Assembly: GCF_001542415.1 (NCBI RefSeq)
Contig: NZ_LNCU01000019.1
Coordinates: 1 to 64,000 of the forward strand
DNA length: 64,000 bases
Direction: 5' to 3'
Origin: Bradyrhizobium macuxiense
GTDB taxonomy: Bacteria > Pseudomonadota > Alphaproteobacteria > Rhizobiales > Xanthobacteraceae
Shown here: piece by piece, positions 43,324 through 52,676 of the stretch
Layout of the letters: each line of letters opens with the position of its first letter
How positions within the stretch are numbered: position 1 is the first letter of the stretch
Program-made: the position numbers and the translations under genes
Notes under the pieces: model-generated
Databases searched by the model: none
What the model saw: the letters and a program-made list of their open reading frames with translations, nothing else
What the model was told of the DNA's origin: nothing

Positions 43324-43768
43324 ATGCAGATCTATACTCCGTCGGCCGCGCGCCTGTCGCAGGTCAATTCGCAGGTGGCTATGCAGGGCACACTTCTCGC
43401 TGCACAAGCTCACACGTCATAAGCAAAGCTAAGTCGGTGCGCGGCGGCGAATGAAGCGTGATAGCCCCGTCGCTCCAAACAACTCGCAGACAGCGATATG
43501 GCATTGAACGGACAGCAGATCGTTTCGCCTTTGGGCAGGTTACTTCGTCCCTTGGGCACCGACCTTCCCGTATCAAAAGTCTCTTCAAGCAAGGCTGCCA
43601 TCTGGCGGAGCCCGGAAACGCACACATCGAGTGACGTGGGGCGGCACCAGTGTTCGAACAGATTCATACCGTGATCCATTGCCCGCGAGGGAACGGAATA
43701 CAATCCAGAGACAAGACACGGCTGTGTCAGAGAAGCGCCGTTCACGACGCTTCAATGCAAGGCCTAAC
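43324..43768 (+). pseudogene. Decayed DUF2721 start and AraC-regulator remnant
   Basis: From 43324 the sequence reads MQIYTPSAARLSQVNSQV, matching the beginning of the DUF2721 protein at 36434, then stops. From about 43497 the DNA resembles the AraC gene at 38299: LNGQQIV against LTGQPIL, a near-identical GTGATCCATTGCC block, and an end GAGAAGCGCCGTTCACGAC against GAGAAGCGCCGCTGACGAC. The whole helix-turn-helix part is deleted and stops interrupt it. A partial duplicate of the island that has rotted. Confidence 0.65.
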
Positions 43769-43788
43769 TTGAGTCGGAGAGTTACTCG

Positions 43789-45108
43789 ATGACCGCCATC
43801 AAACTGCCGGCCTGGCTTCGTATCGTGATGGTGAGCGGCGCATTGCTGCTGGCTATTGGCGCGGGGCTGTTCGCCTATTTGTGGTACATCCGACCGGTCA
43901 CGTTGGCCGCCGCGGTTGGATCGCTTGATGGCGAAGCCGATAAGGTGTTGTCGGCCATCGCCAGTCGCCTGACCGCCACGTCAGCGCCAGTGAGACTGCG
44001 GATCGTCAATCAATCGAGCGCCCTCGACGCCGCCAACGCATTTTCTTCGGGCAAGGTCGACCTCGCCGTCGTCCGTGGCGACGTCGGCGACCTCTCGCAG
44101 GCCCAGGCTGTCCTCGTGCTCGCGCACGCAGTCGTACTGATCGTAGCCCCTCCCGGGTCGCCGCTGAGCGACATGGCGAGCCTGAGAGGTCGCCGCGTTG
44201 ACGTGGTCGGCGGAGAGATCAACAGAGCCGTCGTCAACGCACTGCGTCAGCAATATGATCTTGACCGCGCAAACGTGAAATTCAGGGATGTCTCGTTGCC
44301 TGAGGCACGCCAAGCAGTCGACTCCAAAAGCATAGACGCGCTTCTGCTCGTCATGCCCCTGACCCCAAAATATCTGTCGCTCGCGCGCAGCCTCTTCCCG
44401 CAAAATCCAAAATCCCTGCCGGTGCTCATTCCAATTGAATCGGCTGGCGCAATTGCGGAAAGTCATCGAGCCTACGAAAGTTTCGACGTGCCGAAAGGCA
44501 CGCTCAAAGGTTCGCCGGCAGTTCCGGATGACGACCTCACAACACTGCGGGTGCCTTTCTACCTGGTCGCGCAGAAAAAGCTCAATCGCGACACCATAGC
44601 CGACCTGACACGATCGCTTCTCGCCGCGCGCCGGGACCTCATCGGCGAACTGCCGATCCTGGCGCAAGTCACCGCCCCTGATACGGATCCGGAAGCCTTC
44701 CTGCCGGTCCACGCTGGCGCAGCGGAATACTTCAACGGCACCCAAGAGAGCTTTTTGGACGAATGGAGCAATGCGATCTACCTGACTCCGATGATCCTTG
44801 GCGGACTGGCTTCGATCCTCGCCGCGGCCTGGAGGTTTATCGGCTTGCGGACGTCGAAGCCGGATGAATCAGCGCTCGACGCGCTCTATGCCCTGGCTCG
44901 CCGGGTACGCAAGGCCCCGCACGAAGATGCATTATCCGACATCGAGGACCGGATTGATGATATCTTGAGCGGCCAGCGTCTCAAAATCGCGAGCGGGGAC
45001 GAAGATGCGGCCGATATGGCCACGTTGAACGTTGCCGCGAACAGGGTCGAAGGTCTGATTCATGCCCGCCGCGCCACGCTAAAACCATCTCAATTGGACG
45101 GTAGCTGA
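43789..45108 (+). CDS. TAXI family TRAP solute-binding-like protein, membrane-anchored
   Basis: 439-aa protein. An N-terminal anchor (RIVMVSGALLLAIGAGLFAY) precedes a TAXI-type binding domain (LRIVNQSSALDAANAFSSGK, VDLAVVRGDVGDLSQAQAVL, GRRVDVVGGEINRAVVNALR). A second helix near the C-terminus (LTPMILGGLASILAAAWRFI) and a cytoplasmic tail of about 85 residues follow. The two anchors and the long tail set it apart from free periplasmic TAXI proteins, so it may be a sensor or adaptor. No TRAP permease genes are adjacent. CGGAGAG lies before the ATG. Confidence 0.82.
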   Translation: MTAIKLPAWLRIVMVSGALLLAIGAGLFAYLWYIRPVTLAAAVGSLDGEADKVLSAIASRLTATSAPVRLRIVNQSSALDAANAFSSGKVDLAVVRGDVGDLSQAQAVLVLAHAVVLIVAPPGSPLSDMASLRGRRVDVVGGEINRAVVNALRQQYDLDRANVKFRDVSLPEARQAVDSKSIDALLLVMPLTPKYLSLARSLFPQNPKSLPVLIPIESAGAIAESHRAYESFDVPKGTLKGSPAVPDDDLTTLRVPFYLVAQKKLNRDTIADLTRSLLAARRDLIGELPILAQVTAPDTDPEAFLPVHAGAAEYFNGTQESFLDEWSNAIYLTPMILGGLASILAAAWRFIGLRTSKPDESALDALYALARRVRKAPHEDALSDIEDRIDDILSGQRLKIASGDEDAADMATLNVAANRVEGLIHARRATLKPSQLDGS

Positions 45109-45274
45109 GGCTGCCGGCTCGGGAATAGGCCGCGGCAAGATGCGATACTTGAAATGCTCTGGTCGGATTCAGTGAGCAAATGGCCGGCCGTATCCAAGCG
45201 AACTTCCGCAACCGCTATAGCTCGTCTCATCCCGGTGAGGTGACGCTGTAGCAAACGCGGACTCCCCCTAGCTG

Positions 45275-45780
45275 ATGCGCGGTAAGTTGAAGCGGTGCGC
45301 CACCTTGACACAACAAGAGCGACTTGCCGGGGACGCGGCCGCGGTGCGTGCGCGAATGGTGGCGAAACGTGACCGGATCGAAGGCGAGCGGCAACGCAAC
45401 ATTGATCTCGTGATCAAGTACGTCATCTCTGAGGAGGACGCCAAGCAGCGGATCGCGGAGCTAAAGGAAGAGCGCCTGCGCGTCGACGCCGAGATGGCCG
45501 CGCTCGAAGAAGCCCCAGTCCCCGTTGCGCTCCACCCAGCTGCCTTGGATCGCTACATCAGCACGGTGAACTCACTTGCCGAGACGATGGCTGATCATTC
45601 GAAGGCAGAGGACGATTGCGGTTCCCTAATCCAGGATTTTCGGACTCTTGTGCACAGCGTCACTGTCCACCCACGGGGCCTTGGAAGCGCTTCGAGGTCG
45701 AAGTGAAAGGTAAGCCCCTCATCGGCGGGAGGTCTTTCCTCGGGCCCACCACAATAGTGGGGGGATACATGCTAGCGGGA
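45275..45780 (+). pseudogene. Serine-recombinase C-terminal remnant 1
   Basis: Coiled-coil tail of a large serine recombinase: EEDAKQRIAELKEERLRVDA, EMAALEEAPVPVALHPAALD, RYISTVNSLAETMADHSKAE and SLIQDFRTLVHSVTVHP are the characteristic last section. After about 45660 the family pattern (FEVEVKGK) continues in another frame, to about 45780. The catalytic domain and zinc ribbon are absent. Confidence 0.6.
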
Positions 45781-45883
45781 GAGGGACGCGCTACCAGGTT
45801 CAAAACGCAAGCGAAATCCTTAAGTTTTCCAGCACGTTGGCCGGATTGGGGTAGCGGAAGCGTCGGTGTTACATCCTACCCGG

Positions 45884-47765
45884 ATGTCTCACCTCCCCGC
45901 GCCCCGGAAAGGCTGTTACGTGGCTCGTCCCTCCTACCTCGCCCGGCGCGGCGATGGTCGCTATTTCCTGCAAATTCGGTTGGGGAAACGGGCGGCAAAA
46001 CTCTTTGGGCTTCCCCTCCTCCGTGTCAGCCTCAGGACCGGGGATTTTGGTGAGGCGATGCGCCGGCTGGTGGACAATCTCGGGTGGGTACAGGAGCTAA
46101 TCGACGCTCCAGACCTGGAAACTTTGGGGACCGTGCTCGAGGCGCGGCTGCGGGGCTATGTCGACGACGGTTCGCCGGCCGACGAGCGAAGCTTGGCCGA
46201 GCGCTGCGCATTCGAGCACGAGGTGCGCCGCTTCCTTACGCGGGCGCAGGAACGCGGCTACGCCTATCCGATGCGCTTTCCGAGGATGCCGAGCCTCTGG
46301 GTCGACTTCGTTAGTCAGAACAAAAGCCGCCGAAACCAGCATCGTCCGGTTGAACGTTCGCCGCTCCTATGAAGCCGGCCGGCGTGACGCCACCGAGGCA
46401 GCTAACGATGGCTGGACGCCGATGGCGACGGCGCCATCGGCCGTCCCATCGGAAGCGTTCGACCCGATCGCCATGATCGATCGCCTCGTTCAGGACGCGG
46501 TGGCGCAGCGCGTGGCCCAGCTCGTCCCGGCCAACATCGTTCCATTGGCGCCGGCCATCGCCCCGACCGAGACCGGCGCCGCGACCGAGCTGGCAAAGTC
46601 GGATGGTCCGGCTGCGGGCAGCTCGGATCGCATGTCGATGCTGCTGCAAGAGTTTCTGCGGCCGGCTGGGCGCAAGCGGCAGCACAAGATGAAAGGCCGT
46701 GGCGAGGCAGAGTCGGTTGTGCAGTTCGCGATCGACTTCCTGGGCGATCCCCGCATGAACGAACTCACCGAGGAGAAATGGAAGCTGCTTGACGATGCGC
46801 TTCCGGACATTCCCAATCGCGAAAACATCCCGGCTGAATCTTCGAAGTCGCTGTTCAAGCGTTACAAACACGCCGAAACGCACGGCTGGTCCGAGCTCGC
46901 TCGGGTCACCACCACGACGATCAAGCGTCGCTACTGGGGCGGACTCTACAAGTTCATCGACTGGGCCATTCAGGAGAAGCACTACCGCGGACCCCGCTAC
47001 ACGTTCGAGTGTATCGATCCCGAAAACCTGGCACCGCTGCCGCGTGACGCGTTCGACGATGAGGAGCTGATCACCCTGTTGAAACAGCCGCTGTTCACGG
47101 GGTGCAAGAACAAGCACCACGTCTGGCAGCCGGGCGGGCATTTCGTGCAGTCGCACATCTACTGGGGATTCCTGATCTGCATTTTGACCGGCATGCGCCC
47201 TGGTGAGGTCGGTCAGCTCAAGTGCGCTGACATCAGGACCGACAATCAGTTCTTTTACTTCGATCTCAGGCCCTTTGATGCGCGGGGCGGACGCGTTGCA
47301 CTGCAGGACCTCCGCAACCTGAAGACCAATGCGGCAGGACGCGTGATCCCGATTCATCCCCTGCTTATCGAATTGGGCCTGCTCGAGCGGATGCAGGATT
47401 TGATGGACAAGGGCGAGGAACGCCTATTCCCCGAATGGGAGGTCTATGTCAGAAAGGACGGTACGGAGCGCTGGTCCCAGCCGCTCAGCAAGTCCCGGCA
47501 ATATGTCAAGAAGCTCCTGAAACTGAACCGGGCCGACCTGACGCTTTACAGCACGCGGCACCTCATGGCCGATTGGCTTGATAGCGACGGTATCGCGCGA
47601 CGAACGCGCGACCGCACCCTCATCGCCACCGCCAAACTCAACGACATCGATCCACAGGCCTGGCTCGCCGACGTGCTGGCGCGCCTACCGGATCACCCTG
47701 CCAAGCGTATTGACGAACTCATGCCCTGGAATTGGCGACCTCAGAACGTCGCTCACGCCGCGTAA
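45884..47765 (+). pseudogene. Frameshifted tyrosine integrase fused to an IS66 transposase tail
   Basis: The integrase begins at 45884 (MSHLPAPRKGCYVARPSYLA). The first frame breaks near 46320-46350; the rest continues in a second frame, open to 47765. The arm and core domains are recognisable (LTGMRPGEVGQLKCADI with the first catalytic Arg; LTLYSTRHLMADWLDSDGIA with box II). Right after RTRDRT the protein switches to LIATAKLNDIDPQAWLADVL and RIDELMPWNW, which is the C-terminal end of IS66 TnpC. The catalytic tyrosine region of the integrase is therefore missing. Inactive relic. Confidence 0.8.
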
Positions 47766-47822
47766 GCGCTGTCAGCCATCTGCTCAAGATGACTTAACTA
47801 GGGGCCGTCACCGGACGCGTAC
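47617..47822 (+). mobile_element. IS66-family insertion sequence remnant (right end)
   Basis: Contains the last about 45 codons of an IS66 TnpC transposase (to 47765) and an end matching the usual IS66 terminal repeat, GGCCGTCACCGGACGCGTAC, at 47803-47822. The remainder of the element is gone, replaced on the left by the integrase. Confidence 0.7.
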
Positions 47823-47865
47823 ACCCAATCTCATAAGAACATATTTGTTAATTGGAGACTGGCTG

Positions 47866-48099
47866 ATGCGATACGCTGTGGGACTTGGATTGTTGGTCGC
47901 TCTGTGTGCCTCAGCCGATGCGGCGGCGATGAAAGATTTGCGCAGACACCGTCACTTCGTTATTCGAAGCACGCCTCGCGTGATTGCTCCCCAAGGTCAA
48001 GTTGGGGCGCCGTCTGGGCAGTTCGCGGTTCCAGGCTGGTCCGACGACGCAACCCGCCGCTGGCTCGATAACGCGAGTTCGGCCTGGACTAAGGCTTGA
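47866..48099 (+). CDS. Small exported protein of unknown function
   Basis: 77-aa protein with a signal peptide (MRYAVGLGLLVALCASADAA) and a basic mature part (MKDLRRHRHFVIRSTPRVIA) ending DDATRRWLDNASSAWTKA. TTGGAG lies about 10 bp before the ATG. It resembles short secreted proteins I associate with Bradyrhizobium. It sits just after the IS66 end. Function unknown. Confidence 0.65.
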   Translation: MRYAVGLGLLVALCASADAAAMKDLRRHRHFVIRSTPRVIAPQGQVGAPSGQFAVPGWSDDATRRWLDNASSAWTKA

Positions 48100-48272
48100 T
48101 AGTGGCGAGCCAACCAAGCGATTATTTGTAACGGTCAGGGAATTATTTTGGCCACGCTGTGCTAGGCCGCAGACCAAATGACCAGTCTTGGCCTGTCGGG
48201 GTAACCTGCTGCCGAAGTAGCGACCGCTCCCAAGCAGAGGGGTGATGTTGGACGTCGATCGACAGACCTGAC

Positions 48273-48449
48273 GTGAAAAAGCAGCGAACACCTGAAGAAG
48301 TCGCGGACGAGGAGCAGGCGCGCGCCTCCGCCTCGGTCCCTCGCTTTTCGAGTCTTGAAGGGTTGATCCAATCGTTGGTCAAGCGAGTTGCGAGAGCAAG
48401 CTCTCGCGCCCAGGTGCCAACGCAGCTAAACGACGACAACATTTCTTGA
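48273..48449 (+). CDS. Possible small basic protein
   Basis: 58-aa open frame from GTG: VKKQRTPEEVADEEQARASA, VPRFSSLEGLIQSLVKRVAR, ending DDNIS. Composition looks protein-like (amphipathic, charged) but there is no good ribosome site and no family. Low confidence. Confidence 0.3.
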   Translation: MKKQRTPEEVADEEQARASASVPRFSSLEGLIQSLVKRVARASSRAQVPTQLNDDNIS

Positions 48450-48619
48450 TCCTCTCGTCGATCGTAGCCTAGGCGCAGGCGAGAGGACGATAGACCGCCG
48501 CGCACAACAGTCAATCAAGGACACCCGTGTGACTCGCCTCACGGTAGTAGCCACCGGAAAGCTTCATGATGCGGTTCATCGGAGACCACGAGGTCTCGTC
48601 TCAAATGAGGAGAATCGCC

Positions 48620-49039
48620 ATGGCTTGCGGAATGCGAGAGACAATCACCATTAGTTACTGGGGCGTGTGCTGGAAATGGGGCTTCATCCCCTATCCCTGC
48701 AAGAAGACGAAAACAGAGGTTCAGTACCGGTATGACTTCCTCCCCTGGCGCACCAGGTTCAGTTGGTCTCCCTTCCGTCGCAGTTACCAAGGATGTTGCA
48801 ACGGCACTCTCTTCGGATGGTCCTATTGGACTTGGTCGCCGTTCGGCACTGGCAACGGTCCCTGGATCACATACCAGACACTGACGTATTTCTCCGACTC
48901 AACGATTGGTTCGATTGGTCCTTGTCCGTTCAAGACAGGTGCAACCAGTCAGCCCGTGACGTTGTCGGAGCCGGCCATCGGCTCAATTGCGCCCACGGAA
49001 GAGGTATTCTACGAGGACCATGGTTGTCCTTGCGTCTAG
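48620..49039 (+). CDS. Cys/Trp-rich orphan protein
   Basis: 139-aa protein with a good ribosome site (GAGGAGA) before the ATG at 48620. It has 8 Cys and 9 Trp, grouped in segments such as SYWGVCWKWGFIPYPCKK, YQGCCNGTLFGWSYWTWSPF and the end EEVFYEDHGCPCV. There is no signal peptide, helix or family that I know. The paired cysteines suggest metal binding or disulfides; the aromatic richness suggests a compact beta structure. I cannot assign a function. Confidence 0.55.
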   Translation: MACGMRETITISYWGVCWKWGFIPYPCKKTKTEVQYRYDFLPWRTRFSWSPFRRSYQGCCNGTLFGWSYWTWSPFGTGNGPWITYQTLTYFSDSTIGSIGPCPFKTGATSQPVTLSEPAIGSIAPTEEVFYEDHGCPCV

Positions 49040-49324
49040 GACTTTACGAACACGCGCCTCCTAGTCCTAGTCCTAGTCTGCCCCTTGCAAAGGCCGTCGC
49101 GCTGTATCTCCAATCGGCTGCGGCGGCTTTCATTCGTCGGGCGCAATGATCCCCGCAGGATGGCTTCCGCTCTCATAGAGACGGCCGTGTAGTGCTGCGC
49201 GGCCTTGATAGACTTCAGCCGCGCCGGATCATTCCGAACGATGTCAGGATCAGCTAGCAGACGCTGCTTGTACGCGACGGAGGCGCGGCAAGATCGCCGG
49301 TTGTTTTTCAATACAATAGCAATC

Positions 49325-49555
49325 TCAGGCGTAGGGCGGCACGTTCACAAGCGTACCGATCAAACGTAATAGAGCTTGATGCTCAGGACCTTTTGGATTG
49401 CTCCGTAAGAACTCGCCCAATTCTATGTGCGTTAGTCGCCCGCGGGAGGGCGCATTTGGCTGGTGGATAATGAATGCATTGCCATTTGTCGGTTCTCGTC
49501 CAAGAAACCAAGTATCTCCATTCGGGCTGCGATACAGTTCTCTCCTTTCGGACAT
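49325..49555 (-). CDS. Conserved hypothetical protein
   Basis: 76-aa protein (MSERRELYRSPNGDTWFLGR, FIIHQPNAPSRGRLTHIELG, GPEHQALLRLIGTLVNVPPY) of a compact type I associate with Bradyrhizobium genomes. It lies 4 bp after the next minus-strand gene, so the two are co-transcribed. Function unknown. Confidence 0.7.
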   Translation of the reverse strand: MSERRELYRSPNGDTWFLGREPTNGNAFIIHQPNAPSRGRLTHIELGEFLRSNPKGPEHQALLRLIGTLVNVPPYA

Positions 49556-49559
49556 TTGG

Positions 49560-49769
49560 TCACGGCTCCAGCTTGCGGTGCGCTTTGGCCGCCGCAGCGG
49601 CTAATTCTCGAGCCAATCGCTCCGCTTTCAACCGTTCGCGGTTGGCGTGGAAGGCGTTCTGAGCGCGCTCATACTCTGACTGCGCAGGCCGGGCGTCTAC
49701 TTTTCTAAAGGCCTGTTGGGCTTGATGCTGAGCTGCAGCGCGCCTCTTCAATTCTCGGATGTCGGCCAT
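49560..49769 (-). CDS. Small charged hypothetical protein
   Basis: 69-aa, highly charged and helical (LKRRAAAQHQAQQAFRKVDA, YERAQNAFHANRERLKAERL). It forms an operon with the gene at 49325-49555. Probably a coiled coil; function unknown. Confidence 0.65.
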   Translation of the reverse strand: MADIRELKRRAAAQHQAQQAFRKVDARPAQSEYERAQNAFHANRERLKAERLARELAAAAAKAHRKLEP

Positions 49770-50257
49770 TTCTTGTCACACTACTTGATCGTCGTCCCCT
49801 CCCTTGGCCACCCAGATTCCGCGTGCCTGGATAGATTGCCGCGCCCAGAGGAGCCCGCGGCACTTTCGGCTTGGCGAGCTATACGCAGCAGTTTCTCGCG
49901 GCGGATGCAAGGTGGCATACCCTTGCATTGCACCCGCAAGTTTGCCGCCTCTCGCTCAAGGCTCCTCGCGCATCGATTGGTTGCTGACGCCTCTCGTCGA
50001 CATGACGCTACTCCCTTGCATTGGGCGGGAGCGCAACTGGCGCGAACTTCATCCCTTTCGGCGCCTCAAACGATCCTCGGCGGATAAGTCGCCAGGAATC
50101 GCCAACCCGGTGGGTGGTTTTCTCCCGGTCTGGGCAAATGGGGGACTGAAAGGCGGGAGCTTAGACCGACTCTCGGGGGGCCGATTTGTTCCTATTGAAG
50201 GCCGGGCTTAGCTAACTAAGGTCCGCTATCGTAGGTCATCCTTGCGATGCTTATCAC
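49770..50257. other. Intergenic, no supported gene
   Basis: 488 bp. A 135-aa frame at 49804-50211 has no family signal and an unusual composition; not called. Confidence 0.45.
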
Positions 50258-50482
50258 TTGGAAAACCGCGTCCCCGAGATCCATTTGGTTCGCGTTACAT
50301 CTGACGACGGCGAGCGCCAGATTTGGCTTGCAGCATGCGCTCGAGATGAGGCTGTAAATAAGGTGCTCGATGCCGACCCTGAAGGATGGGCTGCGAGCCT
50401 GGTTCAGCGCCAGCTCAGCGCCGAAGATTCGGAAGCCCTGAACATGAAGGCCGGAGAAGTCCGCAAGCACCGGACGTTTTAG
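50258..50482 (+). CDS. Conserved hypothetical protein
   Basis: 74-aa frame starting at TTG (true start uncertain). VRVTSDDGERQIWLAACARD, EAVNKVLDADPEGWAASLVQ and LSAEDSEALNMKAGEVRK match a small family I associate with Bradyrhizobium. No function known. Confidence 0.5.
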   Translation: MENRVPEIHLVRVTSDDGERQIWLAACARDEAVNKVLDADPEGWAASLVQRQLSAEDSEALNMKAGEVRKHRTF

Positions 50483-50754
50483 TTCCGCTGTGGCGTCCCG
50501 CGCCGGTCCCGGTCAGCCTGGGGCTGGGGGCCAAAGATAAAGCGACCGGGACCATGCGCGAAGCTTACGGACGGTGTTGTTACGGCTTAGAAAATCGACC
50601 TTACCCCATTTCATCGGACGTAAGATCGCAGCCTACTTCCAATCGAAGGGAGAGACGCCATGCCGTCGCCCGTATGCATTGCCTGTAACACGGAGCGGAT
50701 ACTGCTGGTGACGCGACGGGAACCAATGTGGGACCGAGCAGCAGGACACGCCTG

Positions 50755-51556
50755 AGCGCCGCCCGTATTCGCCCGGGATGGAAGTTCATTTCGCGCCGCA
50801 GCATATTCGCGGTGACGGGCAGGGGGATGGCACCGAAGGTAGCATCGATGGCGGTCAAGCCTGAGGGAAGAACTGGCGATACACGAACCGCTCGGCGCAA
50901 CCCTGGACATCTCTGAGCCCCAGCCTGGCGCCCAGCTCCGCAACGCTGTGATGCACAAGCCGACCTCGCGCCGAGCGATTGCGGATGACGACCCAGTCAA
51001 AGCCGCCTTGGTCAAATCGGCACCGACACCTGCGGGCTTCCCACACCATCTGGGCGTAGTGACCTATTCCCGTCACCTCGTGCGAGATCGGGTCAGGCGA
51101 GACCATTGTACCGAGATCAAGAAAACTGTCGGGGACGGGCGTAAAAAGCGTATCGGCCGCAAGGTGCGCAAGGCGCATCAGATAGGTGTCGGAGGGGTAT
51201 TAATTCACCAGGAAATCGATGGACGCCTTGATGTCCGAAATGGCCGCCTCGAAAGCAGCCAGCTCCTCGGCCTCGTTGTCCTCCAGATTTGCGCCCTCGG
51301 CGCGCGGGACGAAACGATGCAGCGGAAGCTCCAGCACAATCTGTCGATGATGCGCCCAAATGCACCGGTTTTCGAGATATCGCGTCAGGCCTCTCTGATT
51401 GCTGTCGAGATCAATCGTCCCGACCCGCTGACCGATCTTTAGAAGCGCGATCGCCAAATGCGCCGCCATCGTCGTCTTGCCCGAGCCGCCTTTCTCGTTG
51501 CCGACGACAACGACATGCGGCGATCCTGCCCCAGCGATTGGTGTCGCGTGCAGCAT
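50755..51556 (-). pseudogene. MipZ-like ParA-family ATPase, disrupted
   Basis: The N-terminus is an intact deviant Walker A ATPase: VVVVGNEKGGSGKTTMAAHL, then RVGTIDLDSNQRGLTRYLEN. In the middle the expected IDTPGSD block reads N-stop-YP-SD, a nonsense and small deletion at about 51196-51202. The same frame then continues DTYLMRLAHLAADTLFTPVP and DWVVIRNRSARGR. A frameshift near 50865 follows before GLTAIDATFG and VTANMLRREM. The protein resembles the chromosome-position ATPase MipZ of alphaproteobacteria; this copy is dead. Confidence 0.7.
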
Positions 51557-51788
51557 CGCTAGGATTCCGATTCCAACGCAAGACCAATGCGATCCACGTC
51601 CGTTCCACGCCGACGTTACTGACGATGTGCGACCGGACGGGTCGGAAGGTGTCCTCGTTCCAATTCGTCGGTGTCACAGCTGCCAACCAGGCTGCCTGCG
51701 ACTCCTTGGCGGTTCGCCGAACGGAACCGTTCGGCTCCGGATGCGTTTTTCCGGCTGAAGAACGCCATTGGGCCGAACGCATGTGCTG

Positions 51789-52676
51789 ATGCGCAACGAC
51801 CGACCTGCGGTTACGCTTGAATGTCCTGCGTGCAGCCGGGCGACACGCCATCGGCTTCTTTATGTCAAGAACGGTTGCGACATCCTGCAATGTCCCGACT
51901 GCGGACTGGGACGCACCGAGGCGTCGAGCTTTGATCCCCTCGCCTACTATGACGATGGTTACTTTTCCGGCCGCCAGTCCGACGGCTACGCCGACTATCG
52001 CGGGGCCGAACCCGTGCTGCGGCGCGAATTCGCCCGCACGGTCGAGTTCATCCGGCGCCGCAAGGCACCGGGCTTCCTGCTCGAGATCGGCTGCGCCTAC
52101 GGCTTCTTTCTCGATGAGGCGCGCCGCGCCGGATTTGAGGTAAGCGGCATCGAGCCGGCGGAGGCGGCTGCAGCGCATGCCGGCGATCTCGGCTTGAACG
52201 TCGTCCGCGGCCCGCTGAGCGAAGCGACCCTCAAGTCGCTCGGCACCCTTGACGTCATCGTCCTCCTCGACGTCGTCGAGCATCTGCCCGACCCGAAGCA
52301 AGCCCTCGCGCTGCTCGCGGAGCATCTCCGGCCGGACGGAATCATCGTGCTGACGACCGGAGATTTCGGCTCCCTGGCGGCGCGCTCGACCGGCGCGCAC
52401 TGGCGCCTGATGACGCCGCCGCAGCACCTCTGGTTCTTCAACCGCGACAGCATCGCGTCTCTGGCCCATTCGATTGGTCTTCGCATCGAGAGTTCCGATC
52501 ACCCCTGGAAATTTGTGCCGTTCTCGCTGATCGCCTTCCAGATCGGTCGCATGCTCGGCCGCAAGATCGCGGCCAGCCCAACCGGAAACCGGTTTGCCAT
52601 TCCGGTAAACCTGTTCGACACGATGCGCGTTGTCCTGAACAAGGCGTCGCCACGTGCGGAGGCGAGCGTCCCATGA
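51789..52676 (+). CDS. Class I SAM-dependent methyltransferase with zinc-ribbon start
   Basis: 295-aa methyltransferase. The N-terminus has a four-Cys zinc-like segment (LECPACSRATRHRLLYVKNG, CDILQCPDCGLGRT), then the SAM loop LLEIGCAYGFFLDEARRAGF and the post-I block TLDVIVLLDVVEHLPDPKQA. This layout is common in sugar C- or N-methyltransferases of polysaccharide loci. Its stop overlaps the start of the GT2 gene by ATGA. The start at 51789 has only a weak ribosome site. Confidence 0.87.
   Translation: MRNDRPAVTLECPACSRATRHRLLYVKNGCDILQCPDCGLGRTEASSFDPLAYYDDGYFSGRQSDGYADYRGAEPVLRREFARTVEFIRRRKAPGFLLEIGCAYGFFLDEARRAGFEVSGIEPAEAAAAHAGDLGLNVVRGPLSEATLKSLGTLDVIVLLDVVEHLPDPKQALALLAEHLRPDGIIVLTTGDFGSLAARSTGAHWRLMTPPQHLWFFNRDSIASLAHSIGLRIESSDHPWKFVPFSLIAFQIGRMLGRKIAASPTGNRFAIPVNLFDTMRVVLNKASPRAEASVP

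Noticed and set aside
49036..49311. 91-aa open frame on the minus strand
   Set aside because: Starts at TTG without a ribosome site; part of the frame is protein-like but support is too thin.
49804..50211. 135-aa open frame on the plus strand
   Set aside because: Composition unlike a protein, no recognisable family, and the region looks intergenic.
51411..52502. 363-aa open frame on the minus strand
   Set aside because: Antisense shadow of the methyltransferase gene; no family signal.
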